Positions 1-12,300 of a DNA stretch of 64,000 nt are shown in pieces (the stretch's first letter is position 1; the number at the start of each line of letters is the position of its first letter). Both the position numbers and the translations under genes were made by a program. The DNA is from Drosophila pseudoobscura (taxonomy: Eukaryota; Arthropoda; Insecta; Diptera; Drosophilidae). Location of the stretch: positions 18,476,001 to 18,540,000 of the forward strand of contig NC_046679.1 in NCBI RefSeq assembly GCF_009870125.1, written 5' to 3'. The notes under the pieces are model-generated. The model was not told where the DNA came from, ran no database searches, and saw only the letters and a program-made list of their open reading frames with translations.

Positions 1-94
1 AAGATAAAACATTTCGAATTAATATTAGTTATAGTCAGCCCTCATTGACGGTTTGACTTTTTCTTGTTCTTTAATTTCTTAATAGTTTACTTAC

Positions 95-3000
95 ACTTTC
101 GTATGGGTCTATTATATAAACTCCTCTTTCATTAACAGCAATCAGAACCTTCATATCTTTTTGGTTGACCAACGCCATAATACCTCTTACAGGTTGCTCC
201 ATTTGTCCGTGGAAAAATGCAGCCCTGCGAAAAATGTTTATCTTTTAGTGAAGCTGCGAGTCTGATTCAATCCAGTAAAATACGAAATCACGGTTGAAAC
301 ATACATATGTTAGTAGGCAGAATACCACAAGATCTATAAACCAATGCTTTAATATACTTCAATTATAATTTCACCATTTTTGCGAAACACCTAAACTTTG
401 TTTAGGAAATAGATAGATACTGAAAACTCTTTTGCAACATGAGAACGCTAAGGTATACTAAAAGCTTAGGCAAGAGTGAGATATGACTAGAGTCCGAAAA
501 CAAAATCTGGTTACTCTATCTCTCTACGTTAATATGTTTTGAATAAAATTGTATAGCTTTTTACACATTAAGAACTGTAAATCAACCAAAAACTGTTATA
601 AGTATGATCTATAAATGATGACAAAGTGATGTTCGAAGTTAAAAGTTATGGTATCCAGGCTATCCATAATAGAGTACGAAAATATTTAACTTACCCATAA
701 AATGGAAGTGCCCAGCAAAATTCTAAATATTTACGCATCAATTTTCGAGTTGTTGCTGTCTGGGGGACTCGTTTAAATTGTTCTAAAAGTTTAACCTCCG
801 CGGAATTCTTTTGGCTGATTGGTAGCCACAACCAATTCGAATTTTTGGCAACAAGTGCTGGTAAAAACCGAGCTTGGTTCTCGCTAAAATATAAGAGTCA
901 ATTTAAGCTGAATTTTTAATGACATTTAACTTACCGAAAAAATCCTACAGTGTGGGTGTGAGAATTGTATGGCCCAAGTTCAATTCGGGCCTGAATACCA
1001 CCTAACATGAGTGAATGCACTGGCTCCATAATATATCTTCCGGTCAGCACATTATTCCTTGCCTCCTCATAAAGAAGTTCCAAAATTCTATAATCCCTAC
1101 AAATGATGTATAGATAATATTAGTTTGTTCGGATCCTTTTAAATATTATTAATTCAAATTACTTAATTTTTTCTTCATCTCGTTTAGAAAAGAATACATT
1201 TCGCTTTAATACAATCATGGGTTCATCGTATTTTTGATCACTTGGGCTACCGTTACTAAATTTCTGAAGCAGGTTTGGCCATGCCACACGTACAATATAA
1301 GGACAGTGATGTGCTTTTAGTTGCATTTCCAATAGAGTACTTGTCATCCACAATCCAAAAACGCTTTGTGCCAGTAATTTATTAGATATTCCTAATTCTT
1401 CGCATCCCAAGGCAGCTGCCAGCATCACCTGAGACGGACATTGGGCTGTACCCTCAATCTCCATGTGTACAGCAACTCGGGACATAAGATATACACATGT
1501 TGGAATTACCTAGAGTGTGAAAATTTAATTAATTCTGTGAATTATAGTAAAAGGTGGAAAGACCAATCTCTTACGTTTTGTAAGGCACGACCCAAACTTG
1601 ATGAAGGCTTTCCAGCATTTGATAAATTAGAAGTTGAACTGGTTCCCAGAACTCGTTTTGAAAGTGCAGTCATTGGTTGGGCGTCATTACCATTGTTACA
1701 TTTTTGGTGTGCTTGTAAAAATGACGAATTGTTAAGCACTCCTGAAAAGTATATTAAATAAAGACATTCAATTTAGGTCGTTAAGTTTTTAGGTCGTTCT
1801 CCCACGCATACAAAAACGAGGGGGCTTTTGATGCTGATCAAGAAAATGCCAAATAAGTTTTCAATTTATAGAAATGGTTTTTTTAACTCTGCCATAGGGC
1901 CTAAAAGGAAGTACGGGTAGTAATATTCTACTCCTTAGTCCTTCAATGAAGACACACATTCGCTTACAAACAGGCATCACCTAGCCCCACGGGAACGACC
2001 TTATACGATGTAGGTTATTACGCCGAACCTAATAGGCACCCAACAGGGGACGGAGACTGCCTTCCTGAGGTCGATCATAAAGAGACTAGCCTGGAGAGCA
2101 TCCGATGGCACTCCTGCGACAGTTGAAAGTGACGCATCGGAACTGAGGACTTGGAGTTCTTTGCAAATCGTATATATCTTCAGCTCAGCGTGGATTTATA
2201 AGGCAAAGATCAACTACCAAAAATATATTAGAGTTCACCGCTTCCATCATAGACCGTATATAATCATCGTATATAGTCCAGAACGGAAGTTAATTAGGAT
2301 GCAAGTGTTTTTGTCTTTTGGGACACTTAATGGTGAAGTCATTGCATATCAACGTCCTAAGACGTTGGATGGTTAAAAGATGGTCAGAACTAGCTACCAG
2401 ATGTACCCCCAAATGGTTAAAAGATGGTCAGAACTAGCTACCAGATGAACCCCCAAGACTATACGTTTCTTGGGTCTCATCTACAAAAGTTACAAGCTCC
2501 GGCGGTTGGTCTAATCTTTAACCGAACAGATACTAAGATTTATGGTTTTATGTATGCGCCGCCTTCGCATTGGCTTCATCCTTTCTCGGCCACTAAACTT
2601 TTCTATGCATAAGCGCTCTCTCTCTGAGTATTTGCTTCTGCAACTTCTCTCATCATTCACTTTCACTGCTAACACTTTGTTTCGAAATAAAAACGATCGG
2701 GCATTCAGACAGCATGTATGTTCCTATCTCCTCTCGTCCGCCAGAGCGCGCACACTGGATGAGGAAGAGGTTATGTGATGGTGAGGAGAGGGAGAGGGAG
2801 GGTAGGCGCGTGGAAGGCATAGTGCCACTGCAATATCATTTTTTCCTTGTGGCTATAAAAATTATCCGATCTGATCCAGATTCGTCAATCTCTGTAATTC
2901 TGTGCTTTCGGTATTCTTAAAAAATTGTGGATGTCCCAGATTTTCGCCATTTGTGAGGGGCGGACTCTGTGTGACCGGAGCCTGCACACAAAATTTTGTT

Positions 3001-4292
3001 GAAATAGGCGTCAAACAAACAGAAGCACATAGTTATATCGACTCGGCTATTTATATTGAAAACGGAAACGCTTCCTTCTGGGTGTTACACCCATCCACTT
3101 CTACCAAAAATCTAATATGCCCTTGATAGCCTATACTTTTTAAGTATCGGGTATAAAAATAATGAAAAATAGAGTTTTTGGGAGAAAAATAACTTCCAAG
3201 AGCACAATATTAAGAACGAAATTTGAATCGAACACAATTCTTACCTGAGGGGCTTCGAACATCTGGCATAGGACAAAGAGCACTTGCATTATTGAGTATA
3301 TTAGCTCCCATGTCAGTTAGCCCACTATGACAAGGACCATGAGATGATGAAGTCATCGCTGAAGCCAGCTGCGCTGATTGCAAACATTCTGTTTCATTTT
3401 TTCCTGTGCTTACAACACTTGATACACTTGCAGATGATGCAAATGAACCTCCTATAGCTGTCTGAATTTGAGCTGTAGTCACCACACGATGCACTGTGTA
3501 CATAATAGGAGGAGCAGGCACATTGACAGAGCCCAAGGACGTTGATGCTTGCGACATTCCCTGCTCGCACATTGCTACACTTGGCTTATTTTGATGACTC
3601 TCTGTTGAAGGCGGAAGCAGCCCACAACTATCAAAGTCATTAATTGGGTTTGCTGTCGACGTCGAGAGTGGTGGCAATTGATGAATAGGTTGAGTATGAC
3701 TTAGGTGATGATTTTGTGCTAAAGCATGCTGTATGTGGAGGCAGTTGGGCTGTTGTGGCTGCTGATTTTGATGATGGGGTATTGTTGACCCGGTGTTTAA
3801 GTGTCCAGCATTGTTAGTATTGTAGTAGTTATCACGACACTTAAAATCCGTACTGTTATAATATAAATGCGATCTGGAAAATACAGTTATGATTCAAGAT
3901 TATGAAATTGTTCTTTTACAGCGTACTTACTCATAGTCCTGAGAAGAAAGCTTTTTTCTGTTATACTGTAATGTTCCCAACGGAACTGTCATTATATTAA
4001 TATAATTTCCAGCGTTAGCAGCGTTCTTGTTACATTGGCCACCATTGTTACAGCCAGACCCAAAGGGACTTCCCATGCCGCTATTTCCACTAAGTGATTT
4101 ATTGTGATTGTTTGCATTTCGTTGTGTATCCTTGAAGTTATAACCAGATTGCGATTGATAAGGGCTGCATGCTGTATATTCCTGTCCAGAATTCATTCCA
4201 TAATTGATTTTGTTTGATGAATTATGTGGAATTGCCGAAGTGGATGGATCCTGCTGCATAGCACTCCGGCAGTAATAATGATTCGGCTCCAT
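95..4292 (-). CDS. bili: FRMD8/bili FERM-domain protein (3' end off window)
   Basis: Seven exons on the minus strand keep phase: 4292-3931, 3873-3245, 1741-1575, 1509-1163, 1096-935, 883-695, 224-95. All have GT-AG borders, and the last donor at 94 leads off the left edge. They give 662 residues. Exons 1-3 (residues 1-386) are low-complexity, rich in N, Q, H and S. The FERM part starts near exon 4 and strongly resembles human FRMD8: FGLW..LLE.QLK, DEP...LKRNVFF, LLYEEA..NVL..RY, RIELGPY and LPFYG occur in order. In Drosophila this protein inhibits Wg/Wnt signalling by binding the LRP co-receptor at the cell cortex (family knowledge). The start is the ATG at 4292; no earlier in-frame ATG was looked for beyond it. 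The N-terminal exons are joined by splice phase only and are less certain than the FERM exons. The 1.5 kb intron between exons 2 and 3 holds a repeat and a tandem duplication. Confidence 0.85.
1790..2368. other. bili intron 2: unassigned sequence with GC-richer patch
   Basis: No gene seen. About 1950-2160 is clearly richer in G and C than the flanking intron and has no start-to-stop reading frame of note. It looks like a transposon piece, but I cannot name the family. Confidence 0.4.
2369..2456. repeat. 44-bp direct tandem duplication
   Basis: Two near-identical 44-base units lie back to back at 2369-2412 and 2413-2456 inside bili intron 2. Each starts ATGGTTAAAAGATGG and ends in a run of C then A. 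They differ at only a few positions, so the duplication looks recent. Confidence 0.85.
2690..3165 (-). mobile_element. DINE-1/INE-1-like non-autonomous element
   Basis: Reads in reverse orientation and ends in the hallmark GTATCGGGTATA hairpin arm at about 3147-3158. Upstream are diverged forms of the shared internal blocks (CGACTCGGCTAT, TTCTGGGTGTTACAC, GCCACTGCAAT). The same blocks recur about fifteen times in the window. It sits in the intron between bili exons 2 and 3. Confidence 0.75.
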
Positions 4293-6380
4293 ATTCTTAT
4301 AATATAAAGAACATTATATATTATTATTTCCCTTCGGTTAAAACTAATTTAAATTCTTCGTCAGCCGATTCTTTGCACTCTTTGAGTGGAGCCGGTTTGC
4401 CCCACTGTTGATTTTGAACAACGGGTAAGTATGTGCCGGCATACAGTATGCGCATATTCTGCTCGTATTTTAGATGTATGATATAGTCCGAAATTTAACA
4501 AAGAAAAATAAAAAACAAGATGTCGAAAAAGTTTAATAAAAAAAGATATAAGATGATGACTATTTCCCCTTATATATCAAGACGGTTGTGCGCCGTAATT
4601 ACTGCCAACTTTGCATTGAAGCAAACCGAAGCACCGAAATACATGGCTATAGCGAGTCGATAGTTATTCCTTATCAAGAATATTCCTTTTAGTATTAGAG
4701 CTGCGTATTTCGTGCGTTTCAACCATCGCTTTAAGTTCAAATGCAATGAAATAATAAACAAGAGTGACAGAGAGGAATTTGCTCATGAATATACTTATGG
4801 GGCCGGAAACGCTTTCGTCTGGCTATTACATTAATTTCGACGAACTTAATATGCTCCTTTAAAATGTGAGTACGGGTTTAGAAATAATTTGCATCATTAG
4901 ATCATTTAATCTATCCCAAAATATAGTTTCGTTAATATGGAAAAGAAATTGACTTTTGGAGAGATCCTTATATAGGAGAGATCGGTTCAAAAAACGCCAA
5001 AACATACGTACGACGGAGGTAACTTATTTGCTAAGTTTACGGCTAGTTCAGATAAAATTTAAATAAAGGCCGGTTTATTAATCCTCATTAATTCAGGCGT
5101 CCTATTTTATCACAAATAGCTACCCACTATATTTATATACATATATATAATATACAAAAGCAACTTATAAAAAACACAATATTAGTGGACATGGGACTGT
5201 CGGTGGGAGGGCAAACCTAACGCGGGGCGCGTTATTCGGTACGGCTGCATATATATTTACATATGTGTTTGTGTGTTATGTACATTGGTGTTTGGATTTG
5301 TACTGAAAAATTAGGTATTTTTTGACGATTCCGTGTTGAAAATATTGACATGAATTTGCATGTCAATTCCGCCACTGAAAAGCGATTTAATATATTTACC
5401 AACTAAATACACATACATAAATATGTACATATATATATACGTTTTGATGTATTTATTTGTTGTGTATGTTTTCATACACTTTTTATGTATACGGAAATAG
5501 TTAAAATACCCATATGCATTTAGAATTATTTACATGTTACTACTGCGAATCGAAATAAATAATTGTATTTACAGGCATACAGTGCAATCAAATCAATTCA
5601 AGCCTGCAAAAGTAAGCACACATACATATGTACATATGTATATATATTTTTTTGCACACGCACTTTCAAATAATATATATATGTATATTGATATATACAG
5701 AGAAATCGTAACTGGGTGGAACTTTGGTGACTAACTTTTGTTGTTTATTCTGATGAACACTTTTACTGTATATTGTTACTGTAATTTACATGTTTTACGT
5801 ACATAAATGGGTATCTTTGAAAACATGTGTTATATGGATTTCATTCGGAAGATACATTTTTCGCTGACTTGCGCGCTAAAGCTTCTGTAACTTTTTTTCT
5901 AAAATTTTCTTTGGAATTTGAGGCTTTATTCATGGAAGACTTTAACTGAAGAAACTAATGTGACGATGACATGAACTTTATAAGCCTTTTTATACACAAA
6001 ATGCCAACTAAGGCAACTTAGCACCCAAATATCTATGTACTTATACAATTCCTGCCTTAAAGCAGACAAACGAGGTAAACAAACACATGCAAACTTCAGT
6101 CTATATTAAGCGCATGCGCACAATTTTCTGTATATATGTATGTTTTTGCTTTGGTCAGAGACTGACTATCGATAATGGTGGGACTCAACAGTTACCAAAA
6201 TCAATATTACCCCTCTGTATAGCTCTTTGATAATATAGATAGATAGATTTCGCTATTGTGCTTCATGCAATATATATATTTGAAGCTATGAATATTTAAA
6301 TGTCTGTTTTTAAAACAGACGAGCCCGTTTATTTTTTTTTTTTTACTGTATTAACAAAGTTATATAAATATGTACATATT
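4293..6380. other. Spacer between bili and Clbn
   Basis: AT-rich spacer with TA and TACATA simple repeats around 5130-5700. A small reverse-oriented DINE-1 fragment lies at about 4785-4880 (ATACTTATGGGGCCGGAAACGC). Both flanking genes are on minus, so it should hold the bili promoter and Clbn 3' flank. No coding exon is supported. Confidence 0.6.
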
Positions 6381-6385
6381 TTATT
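6380..6385 (-). terminator. Clbn poly(A) signal overlapping the stop codon
   Basis: On the minus strand AATAAA at 6385-6380 overlaps the TAA stop at 6383-6381. If used, the 3' UTR would be only a few tens of bases long. Confidence 0.5.
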
Positions 6386-9300
6386 TTTTCAACTTTTGTA
6401 GTTGTGGAGCCGATATTTTAACTTTTCCTGGAATATTTCTGGCCAGGGACTCCTCCTTTATACTTTTCAGTAAATCTCTTTCCCGACTATTGCAAGTCTT
6501 CTCCTTTGCAAAGATATTGAGTGCCAATTTCGCAGCTTTTCCTCGTTTTCCGGTACCTGGTGTGAGCTTCACTTTGAATCTGCAACAAAGAACAAAATGA
6601 ATTGCCCATTACCGTCAGTTCGCGCACAAATTTGATTAAATATACATATATATGTACTATAATAAAAAAGAAATGGGGCCAACGTCGACAAGAAAAAGTC
6701 CAGGATAACTCAGAATCAAATTATCCAAAAGGGAGACCTAATTGGACAGTGTCAAGAGGCTGCGATGGTTGTAGACTGCGAAACAAATGAATCTCAAATG
6801 AATACTTATCGTATGGAACCTGAGCCTTTAGAAAAGATTACAGATACAAAATTGGGTTTATCTACTATCAAAACCTCAAAAGATAAAAGCTTCTTCCTTG
6901 TTGTTCAAATTTTTACACTTAATAAGGTAGCAGGAAGGACTACTTCGGTTAGGCATAACATTGACACTGAAACTACAGGACCAATTTGGCAGCTACCAAG
7001 TAGGGTTCCACTAGCCAAGAGGGAAGAAGCAGGAGAGTAAAATTCAGAAATGGGTCGTAATGGAATAATAAAACCGTCTATTAGCCCATGGAGTTCTATA
7101 GTGTACTACTTAAAAAAGAAAGATGGCAGTACACGATTTTGCGTAGATTATCGGAAGTTAAATGATGTATTCATTCAAGAATAGACGATTCCCTGGATTC
7201 CCCATCTGTCGCGATATGGCTCCCGACCTTGCACTTACGAAGCGGCTATTGGCAAACGGGGATGGAAGAGAAGAGAGAAAACTGCGTTCAACGCTAAACG
7301 GATCGAGAAAGCTGGGCTACAACTAAATCCGAAGAAATGCTCATTTCTCCAAGCGGAAGTTAAATATTTGGGTGACCAAGTAGCTAGAGAAGGAGTCCAC
7401 ATTGGTAGAAATAAAGTAGCGGCAGGTACAAACAGGCATTGTCCACAAAACTTACAAGAGCTTAAAGATTTTTAGGGGCTGTGCACCTATTATCGTAGGG
7501 TTGTTCCTGGGTTCGCAAATGTGGCATGCAGCCTACATGAACTGACTAAAAAAAATCAATGCAACAAATGCACAAAGAAGGAAGAAAAAGCTTTTCAACA
7601 ATTAAAAGTTCTCCTGTGTTCAGCGCAGTTCATATTGGAACTCAAGTAATTGGAGGCCAAGAGAGATTGATGGCCTATCAATCGTGATGAGCGTAAACAA
7701 ATTCCACAAGTATTTATACGGGCAACAATTTTATCTGTGAATTGATCACGCAGCGTTTTTATGGCTTCTATAGTTCAACGATCCAGAAGGACAGCTCGCT
7801 CGATGGATAGAGCGGTTGCAAAACTTTGACTTCACTATCCAGCACAGAAAAGGAGGATTATACGGATATGCTGTCGCACTATCACGTCGTCCTTGTATAT
7901 CTTAAATATGCTTGAATTTAGACAATATTTACGGTCTGAAGTTAAAGAAAACCTAATTGACATAAAACTAAAGAATGTTCTTCCCATCTTCCCCATCTTC
8001 AAAAAGATGATGAGGACGTTGATGATGTTAAAAGGCAGAACATGGTAAAGTGAGGATGGGAAAACCATAAACTATTTTTTGGTATTACCAAAGAAACGAA
8101 TCATAGAAGGCATACAAAAGTACCATAATGGATTTGGTGGCAGACACCTGGGTATCAACAGAACAATCGAGAAGATAAAAAAATTATTCTTTTGGATTGG
8201 TTGCCAGGAGTCAGTAACTGAGTGGATGATTACAATTTAGTGGAAATAGCAGGCCCATTCCCAACCAGCGACAGTGAAAATAAATATGTGCTCGTGGTAA
8301 TTAATTAATAATGGACGGATGGACTATCGACTCGGCTATTGACGCTGATCAAGAATATACATATATACTTTATGGGGTCGGAAAGTCTTTCTTCTGGACG
8401 TTACACAAATCCAATATACCCCTACACTAATTGGAATGCGCTTATTCCAATGTTTTTAATGGCATATCGCTCCGGAAAACATGATACAACAGCGACCACG
8501 CCGGTGACAGCAATATTTGAAACGATTTAAGGCTTCTGGTTGATTTGAAATTCGGCATAACCCCAACTTTTAATGGAACAACCAATAAAGGTGATGGAAG
8601 GAACAAGTTTAACGAGATTCACAAATTCATAAGCCCCGATATTATCTAAAGGCGAACACTGAAGCGTTTCATGATGGAGATTTGGTGCTGTTTTATAATC
8701 CACAAAGGAAGGATTATCCTCGAAGCTACAGACAAATTGGGAGGTTCCCTATACAATCATAAAACGGATCAATGATGTGGTTTGTCGCATTCAAAAGAAA
8801 GTCAGCCGAAGATAAAAGTGATACATCTCGATAGACTGGCACTTTACCATGGAGGAGACTAGGAACTTATTCGAGATGAACTAGCTTAGGTGGAGGGCCG
8901 TGTAACGAATGAGAAAATCCAGCCGTGTTATTTCAAAACCGTGTAAAAAAAGGAATTAGGTGTAATTCGGAAACTGCCCCTCACTCAACTAATTCAATTC
9001 GTGACAAGTCGTTTAAATATTGTATGATGATTTATACTTCATCGTACTCATTTACACAAATTCTATCGCGTATCGTTGGAATTTGTTTATTTCTTGCGCA
9101 GGTTAAATTCGAATATTTTTCGGTTAGGAATTCGGTTTTTTCCTATTCATGCAGACCTCTAATACGTTGGAGTTGGGAACATCTCCAACTTTCTTCTACA
9201 TATGCATGTACATCGAGTACTGAGTATTCTAAAATTTAATTTTTACGTAGTCTTATTCTACGATTGGTAAATTGCAAGGTTTATGCTTTCAAACCTTTGT

Positions 9301-12300
9301 AAAATATGGACCAACTTACTTATAGTGTTGCAATGCCTGGTATGGAGCAACGACTGGAATGGCAAAGAGTAACTCATCGCCTTCAATCGGCTGTCCAGTT
9401 AGACTGTTCAGTATATCCATGTCAACTCCAGCAGGCATATCATCATTTTCGTCCAATTCCATTTGGTTTTTAGGATTGGGAACGACAATTTTCTTAGGCT
9501 TTTCTTCTTCATTTGCGGAAACAGATTTTGCAACGTCTTTGCTAGTATTGATGCACACTTTTCCTTTCCCTGACGAGTTAAGTATCATCATACGGATTTC
9601 ACGTTCCTCGTCATCTTGATCTTTATATTTTGATTTCATCTTTTTTAATTTTCCCTTCTGACCTCGCTTAACTTGGGATGAGACACTTGGTTCTGCATCT
9701 AAGGATCCTTTATCTGATAGCTTTATTTCTGGGTGGGACGATCGGGCTTTATTTTCTTTATTTTTTTTGGCATTTTGTTGCTTTTTGCGACTTGGTCCAG
9801 CTAATATAATGGATGTTTCCTCATCGGTAAATGGTTTGTCCTCTACATTTAATGAATTCGGTTTTACTGTTATTCGACCAGTGTCATGCTCAATCTTTAC
9901 TTCAGTATTGGGAAAGTCAGAGTTATCATTTCTGTGATCTTCTTCAGGTATGCTCACAACCTGCGGCGTTTCCAAATCTTCGTTAACTTCATTTAATAAC
10001 ATATCCGTTAAATCGTTTTGTTTGAAACTATTTTCGAAGGGAGCATCATCTATGCTTCGAACCTTACGCTCTCCCAAATGGCGTGTTACAAAACTTTCTT
10101 CTAGTTTAAAAAGTAAACTAAGTCCCATCGTGAGGTGGCAAGAGGGTAAGAAGTTCTTTTTGCCTCTGATCATAAAGCTGCCCGTTGCCAAATACTCTCC
10201 CGTTGGAGCAGTTTTACTAACTTGGTCGCTGGTTACCCAATAAGAATTTGTAACCACTTTGGCATCCCAAGCAACGCTGTATGAAATGGCCATAGAACCG
10301 GCTTCTACTAAAGTTTTAGGAGGTATATCTTCTCCAGTTGAATTCCGTATAACAACGCTGGAAGCGCCTTGAATTTCGGCATGCACATATATGTCTTTCG
10401 GACGCATGTATCTAAAATGAAAAGTACACTTAAAAAGTCTGTGTAGAACACTGCCCAGAATCTACTTACCTTTTCACAATCAGTTCATTTTGCTGCGCAT
10501 CTCTTCCTCCAATTACTAAGAAATTTTCCGAACTTATAAACCAATAAAACTTTTCAAACCAGAACACTTTTCGTGCCTTAACTATGTTCGATATAGTTCT
10601 TACTTCTTTAAGCGTTTGTTGCGTTTTACGCTCGGCAGATTTGAGCGCCTTTTGAGAAGCATCAACAGTTTTCTGTTCTTTTTGAGCTGCTGAACGTTTC
10701 AAGTCGTAGTAGCGGCGAGCATTAGCCCAGGCTGACAAAGCTAAGTCCACGTCCACAACGGTCAACTCTTGACAGTCTTTTTCGTTTTGACTAACATATG
10801 GATCACTGAGGATCAAAGATATATGATTTATTTCTAATTTTAACTGTTTTATCGAACTAGCAACAACATCACCATTTGTCTGAGCCTCTTTGACCAGCTC
10901 ATGGATATCTGGCCAAGTTAATTGACTTGCAATGGCAGACTGGACGGCCCGAATCGCATTATCTACCAAGCTTTGATTAGAAGTAATTAGTTCGGCTTTC
11001 TTTTTGTCATCATCTTGCACCTTAGTTAGCTCCTCCAGTCGCTTTGCATGATCCTTTTTTACATTGGAAAGCTTTTTTAAGGCTTCACGTTCCTGTTGCA
11101 GCGTTTTCATATCAATCTTTTGCGATTCTTGAGTCGAATAAAACTCATCGACAGCTTCCAAAAAGGATTCGAACATTGTAAATTCATTATCTTTGAATTG
11201 AGCGAAGAGGAACGGTTGAAATTCGATATTTCTTAAAAAATATTCAATTTTTCCGTCTTCTATTGGTTTTTCCTCTTTTACATGAATAATATATCCCTTG
11301 GATTCACCATTGTTTCCATCTTTAATAAGATTCAACGCACTCTGTAAATAGATTGAAATGATTAACTTTTATTATGGCACTGAACATATTCGGTTGAGCT
11401 AGAATAAAAGGCATTTTTTGTAATGTTCTTGAAAAAATTAATAAATAGCTTTAAAAACGTGTCCTGGAAGCCACAAACTTTGTTGCTTTATTAACAATGA
11501 ATCAATCTATGCAAAAAAAAATGCATACATACGTATGTAACATTTTCGACCTACTAAATATTTATACTATGAACGAAAATGTATAATTTTAGCCAAATAA
11601 AAAATGACTGCAGTGTTCTGGACTCTAAATCTTATTTCTGCCACTTAAACTATTATATTTTCCAGTTATTAGCTTCAACTAAAAAGTGGCGCATCGGATT
11701 TGGGGGCCGATAACGAAAACACAGGTTGCACCGTCTCGTATCTTCAAAATTGTAGATGCCACAGATTTTCGTCCTTTGTGGGAACGGAAGGGGGCGAGCA
11801 AAATTTTGAAATACACTTGTAAATGTGCGATATTACAGGATTTCGGATACAAAATTTGGTTATAGACATTATGGTTGTACTCATTTTGAATATCGGGTAT
11901 AAAAAGTTCAACTTGCACTGAGCCGTCTCCTCACACACACGACGAGGCCAAGACCAAAACAAGCTCGCACGTGGAAAATAAGAAGTGAGTTGGTACATCA
12001 TTTTATAGCGACAGCCGCATTATTTGAGGCTGAGGCAAAACGCAAATTTTTTCATCATCATTAGACAAGTGTTCCTTGCTTCAAAACAAAAATGGATCTA
12101 CAAAAGCCTGATGAACCATTTAAATAGCCTCCGCAAACAGGAGAAAAAGGCTCTACATCCAAAAAACCTAGGGGCAAAACAAAACCAGGTGAATATAGAT
12201 GGGTTCACGAACGAAAAAATATTACACAGTAAGCAAGACCATAACGCGGAATACGCTCATGTTCATCGTCATCGTTCATTTACTTTGGGTGTGCTATCCA

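Noticed and set aside
1441-1761. Plus frame of 106 codons over bili exons
   Set aside because: Antisense shadow of bili exons 3 and 4.
6602-7040. Plus frames that look like small genes
   Set aside because: They are parts of the decayed gypsy element in Clbn intron 4.
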